The notes under the pieces were generated by a model that did no database searches, was not told the origin of the DNA, and saw only the letters and a program-made list of their open reading frames with translations. From Doryteuthis pealeii (taxonomy: Eukaryota > Mollusca > Cephalopoda > Myopsida > Loliginidae): a stretch of DNA of 64,000 nucleotides. The stretch's first letter is position 1. Each line of letters starts with the position of its first letter. Shown piece after piece: positions 47,601 to 52,553 of the stretch. Position numbers and translations under genes: made by a program. The stretch is taken from assembly GCA_023376005.1 (NCBI GenBank), contig CM042145.1, positions 57,939,040 through 58,003,039 of the forward strand, written 5' to 3'.

Positions 47601-50600
47601 ATGCAAGGAGATGGAACTAAATTCTCAACGAAAGTAAGTAACTCAGAGGCATGAAAAAAGGTTTTATGCTTCTTTATCTCATTTAGTATTGAAATAGTGA
47701 TTGATTTTCTTAACTAAGTAATTAGTAATTCAACCTTCATTACCCAGTCCTTCCTATTTCTCCTTCATTACTCAGTTCTTTAGTATTTTGTTTTTATTAC
47801 TCAGTACTTAATTATCAACCTTCATAACTCAATACTTTATATTCTGCCCAATTTACTCAGCCCTTCATATTTCATCTTTATTACTCACAACTTTGTTGTT
47901 GAAAATAGACAATCAAATACAGAGTTGTTCACATTCACTGCTTTCTTTCCAACCCTGTTATTTCTTAACACTTCATCAGTACCCCAACTGACCCCCCCCC
48001 CCCATTGAATTATGTAGCCATTTTTGCTACTGAAAATTCTTTATTTTCTCTCCATCCCTCACTTACTCAATTTCCCTACTGGCAGTATTTTTCAGTTTAT
48101 TCAATCTAAAATTTTGCTCACATTATTCATCATTTCATCATTATTATAAAATTGTGCTGGCAGCATGGATCTCCATGACTTTTCCTTGACATCCGTCCCT
48201 ATCTACCATCACTCCCGGAAGGTCTTCTGTACAGAATCCAGTATCTGTGCAGAACTAATCGATGTAGGTTTTTACTCATTGACCCACACTGGTGTGTCCA
48301 TGTAAAGGTGCCTACAAGAGTATCACTTATGAGCTCATCTTTGCTTCCCCAGCATTCCAACGGGTCTTGTTCATCTTACTCCAATGGTTTATGTAATATG
48401 AGACAAGTGGCCATACAGCTGTTCCTTTGGGGGATGTATCTTCCAGGATCATCATCATCATCATGTTGCCCTATTAGCACATATCCATGACAATCTCTCT
48501 CCAACCGTCCCTGTCACTCATTGTTCTCGGGAGATCCTCTGTGTAGCATCAAGTATCTGCACAGAGAACATCTTTACTGGCTGACCCAAACTGGCATGCC
48601 CAGGAGGACATCACTTATGATTTCATCCTTGCTTCTCCAGCAGTGTCCTGTGTGTCGTGTTCATCTTACTCGGATGGTTTGGGCGATATGGGGCAGGTGA
48701 CCGTACAGCTGTTTTCTCATAGAATATTGTTTCCACATTTCTTTAGGATTGCACACAGTATTTTTGTGCTGCTCCCATCTAGTTTATTCTCTAGGTGCTT
48801 CGTTAGGGTCCAAGTAGTGCAGCCATACAGCAACACTGACACGACAATGGCTTAGAAGAATTGTCTCTTAAGCTTGTCTGTGAGTATGGATTTCCATATG
48901 ACTGATAATCTATTTATAGCGGACCATGTCTTTCCTATGTGTGCATTAACATTGCTTTCTGTGGATGAGATATTACTGCCTAGGTACTTGAATTGTTTTA
49001 CCAAATTTCCAGGATATCCTACATTTATTACTCAGTATTTTACATTCCACTTTAGTTGCCCAGCATTTTTTATTCCATCTTCATTTCTCAGTACTTTATT
49101 TTCAGCAGTCAGAAATTTGCATTTTCCCTTAATAATTTAGTATTTCATATCATCGTTTTATCACTTAACATTTTGCCTCAAAATTCAGCACTTCATAATA
49201 AACCTTCATTATTTCTTTTTATTGATTTGTTTTCCCAATTGAAGTTATTATAGTTGCATAAAATTTGACATTGATCAACCTCATCTTTGTTTCAAGTTAA
49301 TAAAAATGGTCAACTGACTACTATATATTTTCTTTGTGAGTAGTAAAGGATTGAGTAAATCCAACAAAATGTGGTTGAAAATAGAGGAAAAAGTGGATAT
49401 AACAACACAACAACTAAATTCAATTGATATTTCGCCTCGGTATTTAGCGAAGCTTTGTCAAAATTTATTGTGAAGACCAAATACTTTTTAAAGTCTACTT
49501 TTATACTGAAAAAGTCATTGGAAGGAAGGAGGGGAAATATCAATTGAATTTAGTTCTTGTGTTGTTATATCCATTTTTTCATCTATTTTCAACCACAATT
49601 TTTTGTAATAGGTTTTGTTTGTCTTCAAATAATTCTTGTCAGTGTAAAGTAGAAATGGGCTGTCCCATTAAATAATAGGGGATTCTACAGAAAGCAATAA
49701 ACTAGAGAAATTACCTCCTTTAAGGATATATAAGAATTTGGCAGTTTAGAGGTCAGAGAACTCATATTCACACTTAATACTGAAAAATTAACAGTGTTAA
49801 TCCTGCTACTACTACTTTGTTGTTGTTACTTTACAATCAGGAATAACCTCTGCCTACAAAATCATCATCATCATCATACCATTAGCATATCCATGACAAT
49901 CTCTCTCTCCAACCTTCTCAATCACTCATTGTTCCAGGGAGGTCCTCTACGCAGCATCCAGTATCTGTGCAGAGCTGGTCAATGTATGTCCTTGCTGGGC
50001 GGCCCCCATTTGCATGTCCATGTGTTGGCTTACACAGGAGAATGCTGCTTATGAGTTTGTCCTTGGTTCTCCAGCAGTGTCCAGCATGTCTTGTCCGTCT
50101 CACTCAGATGGTTTGTGAGATAGGGGGAAGGTGGCTGTACAGCTGCTTCCTTGTGGGGTGCTGTTTCCATGACTTGTTCAGGATCGCATGCAGCATTTTT
50201 GTGCAGCTCCCATCTAACTTATTCTCCAGGTGCCTCATTAGGGTCCAAGTGGTGCAGCCATACAGCAGCACTGATACAACCACAGCTTGGAAAAATTGTC
50301 ATTTTAACTTGTCAGCAAGATCGAATTTCCATATGACTGATAATCTGTTTATAGCTGACCATGCCTTCCCTATTTGTGCATTAACATCACCTTCTGTGGA
50401 TGAGATATTACTACCTAGGTATGTGAATAGTTCTACTGGCTTCATGGGTTACCATTGAGTGTGTAGATGTATCCTTTGCAATAATCCTAATCATAGTTAA
50501 GGTAAGCTTCAAAGTTCCAACATTCAGTAACGTAAATAAAAAAAAATTACATATAAATCAAATTGTCCTGTGTACATTAATGCCAAAAGTAAAATTTTAT

Positions 50601-52514
50601 GGACAATTTCTATCAAAGATTTTGTTTCCAATGTAGAAAAAAACAGGAAAAAAAGAATTAGAACTCTTCTGGATAAAAGTCAGAATTTGTCTTTCAACAT
50701 TCATTTTGTATCTCTCTCTCTCTATTTTTTAAATTAAATCTCAGGTCCAGCGAAATACATGTGATCCAGTATATAAAGAACGCTTCCTCTTCAACGTTGA
50801 CCCAGTAGACCTTGAACAGAAAATTCTACAATTCCAAGTCTTCTCTGTAGACAAATATGCTCGGCACAAAGTTATTGGTGAAAGTGAGATCAAAATTGGA
50901 GATATTGATTTACGACTTCCGATCAAGATGTGGTTGAACCTACGAGATTTAGACGAGGTTTGTGAAAAGTTTTCAATTTCCTTTTATTTATGAAATATAT
51001 CTGTCTGTATGCCTATGAAAACAATGTATACACTCCCACTGATGGATAATTAAATGAAGACTACTCTCATTATTGCGGTAATATCACCTCCTACCATTTC
51101 TGCTTAGTTGAGGGCCAAAGTGTATAAACGGTCAGCAGTTAAATTATTTATATTGTGAGAGACCAGTGTTTTGGTTCAAGTATGCATTTACCCAACCCCT
51201 CCACAACAAGCAGGATGTGACACAAGGTCACTTTTTAAGAGAGTAAAGCTGGTTTGAATTCAGAATTTTCCTTCTCCTTAACTGATTGCCTTACCAAGAA
51301 TATTGACAAGAAACACCTAAAGAAGGCTGTAGAGCACATCAGTCAAAACATTGTGTATATAACGATAAAGATTATGACAATAGTCCAAAAAAATCTAAAT
51401 ACAAATTATCAAGCCTCATCTAAAAATATGTAGAAAAATTTATCATTTATATATATGCATTAAGTGCTTCACAAAATTTTAATACAAATGAATAGTTACA
51501 AAATTAACTTGTTGATTAATATAAGCACAAAGGTGTTTTAACAAAATTTAGTACTAGTAGGAATTTGAGGTCCATATTGGAGTGTGAGTGACATCACTGA
51601 AAAATTATATTCAATGAAGATAAGTGTTGTCCACTCCATACTGAGACTCGTTCTTTACAATCTGTTCCTAGTTATGATATTTGGGGATTAAAAAAACAAA
51701 AGAAGGTTGCATATTATCACACAGATGCACACAACTTCCTGTCTAAAATATATTGAAATTGAATTCTGGGAAAAATAAATCTTCCAATTACTATGGAATA
51801 CCTGACTAATGTCAGTTATATAATAAGAAGTTTGTCTGTCAGAAAGATCTATCTGAAGGATTGACTGTAAATGCTGAAAACTGGATATTAACTGGGGGAC
51901 CAGTTACCAATCATTTGTGAGTTTACAAGTTTTATTCTCAGTATTATCAATTAACATGTCAAACCTTTTAACAGTTGTAATCCAAAAGGCATAGTGAAAT
52001 TTCATATTTACATGATTAAAAATCTGTTAAGACTGGCATAAAAAATGAATGCTATGAAATTAGAAATTAGGATAGACATTACTAAGAGGAAATTGATTGT
52101 AAATAAGAATTGTTGTTAATTTAAAACTGTTAAATGTAATTCTTTTTTTATCTGTTACAGAGACATGCAGAATATGGTGACATTATGTTCTCTTTAAGTT
52201 ATCTTCCAACAGCTGAACGACTAACGATTGTTGTGGTAAAAGCTCGCAACTTACAGTGGGTTGAAAACAAAGATTCAGGAGGTCAGTTGCCTAATTTGAA
52301 TAAATATTTTAACTTTTGATAAATTTCAGCATTTTTTTTTTTTGTCTTTCATTTGTAATAATTGATGAGATCATTTTTTATGATTAAGCCTTTTAAGGCC
52401 TTTTCCCCTGACTTAAATGAATATTTATTCTGAACTTTAATAAAAGTGACTTTACATTCTTTACTTTTAATAATGACCATCTTACAAACCATATGCAATA
52501 TAGATAGATATATC

Positions 52515-52553
<39 letters not shown>
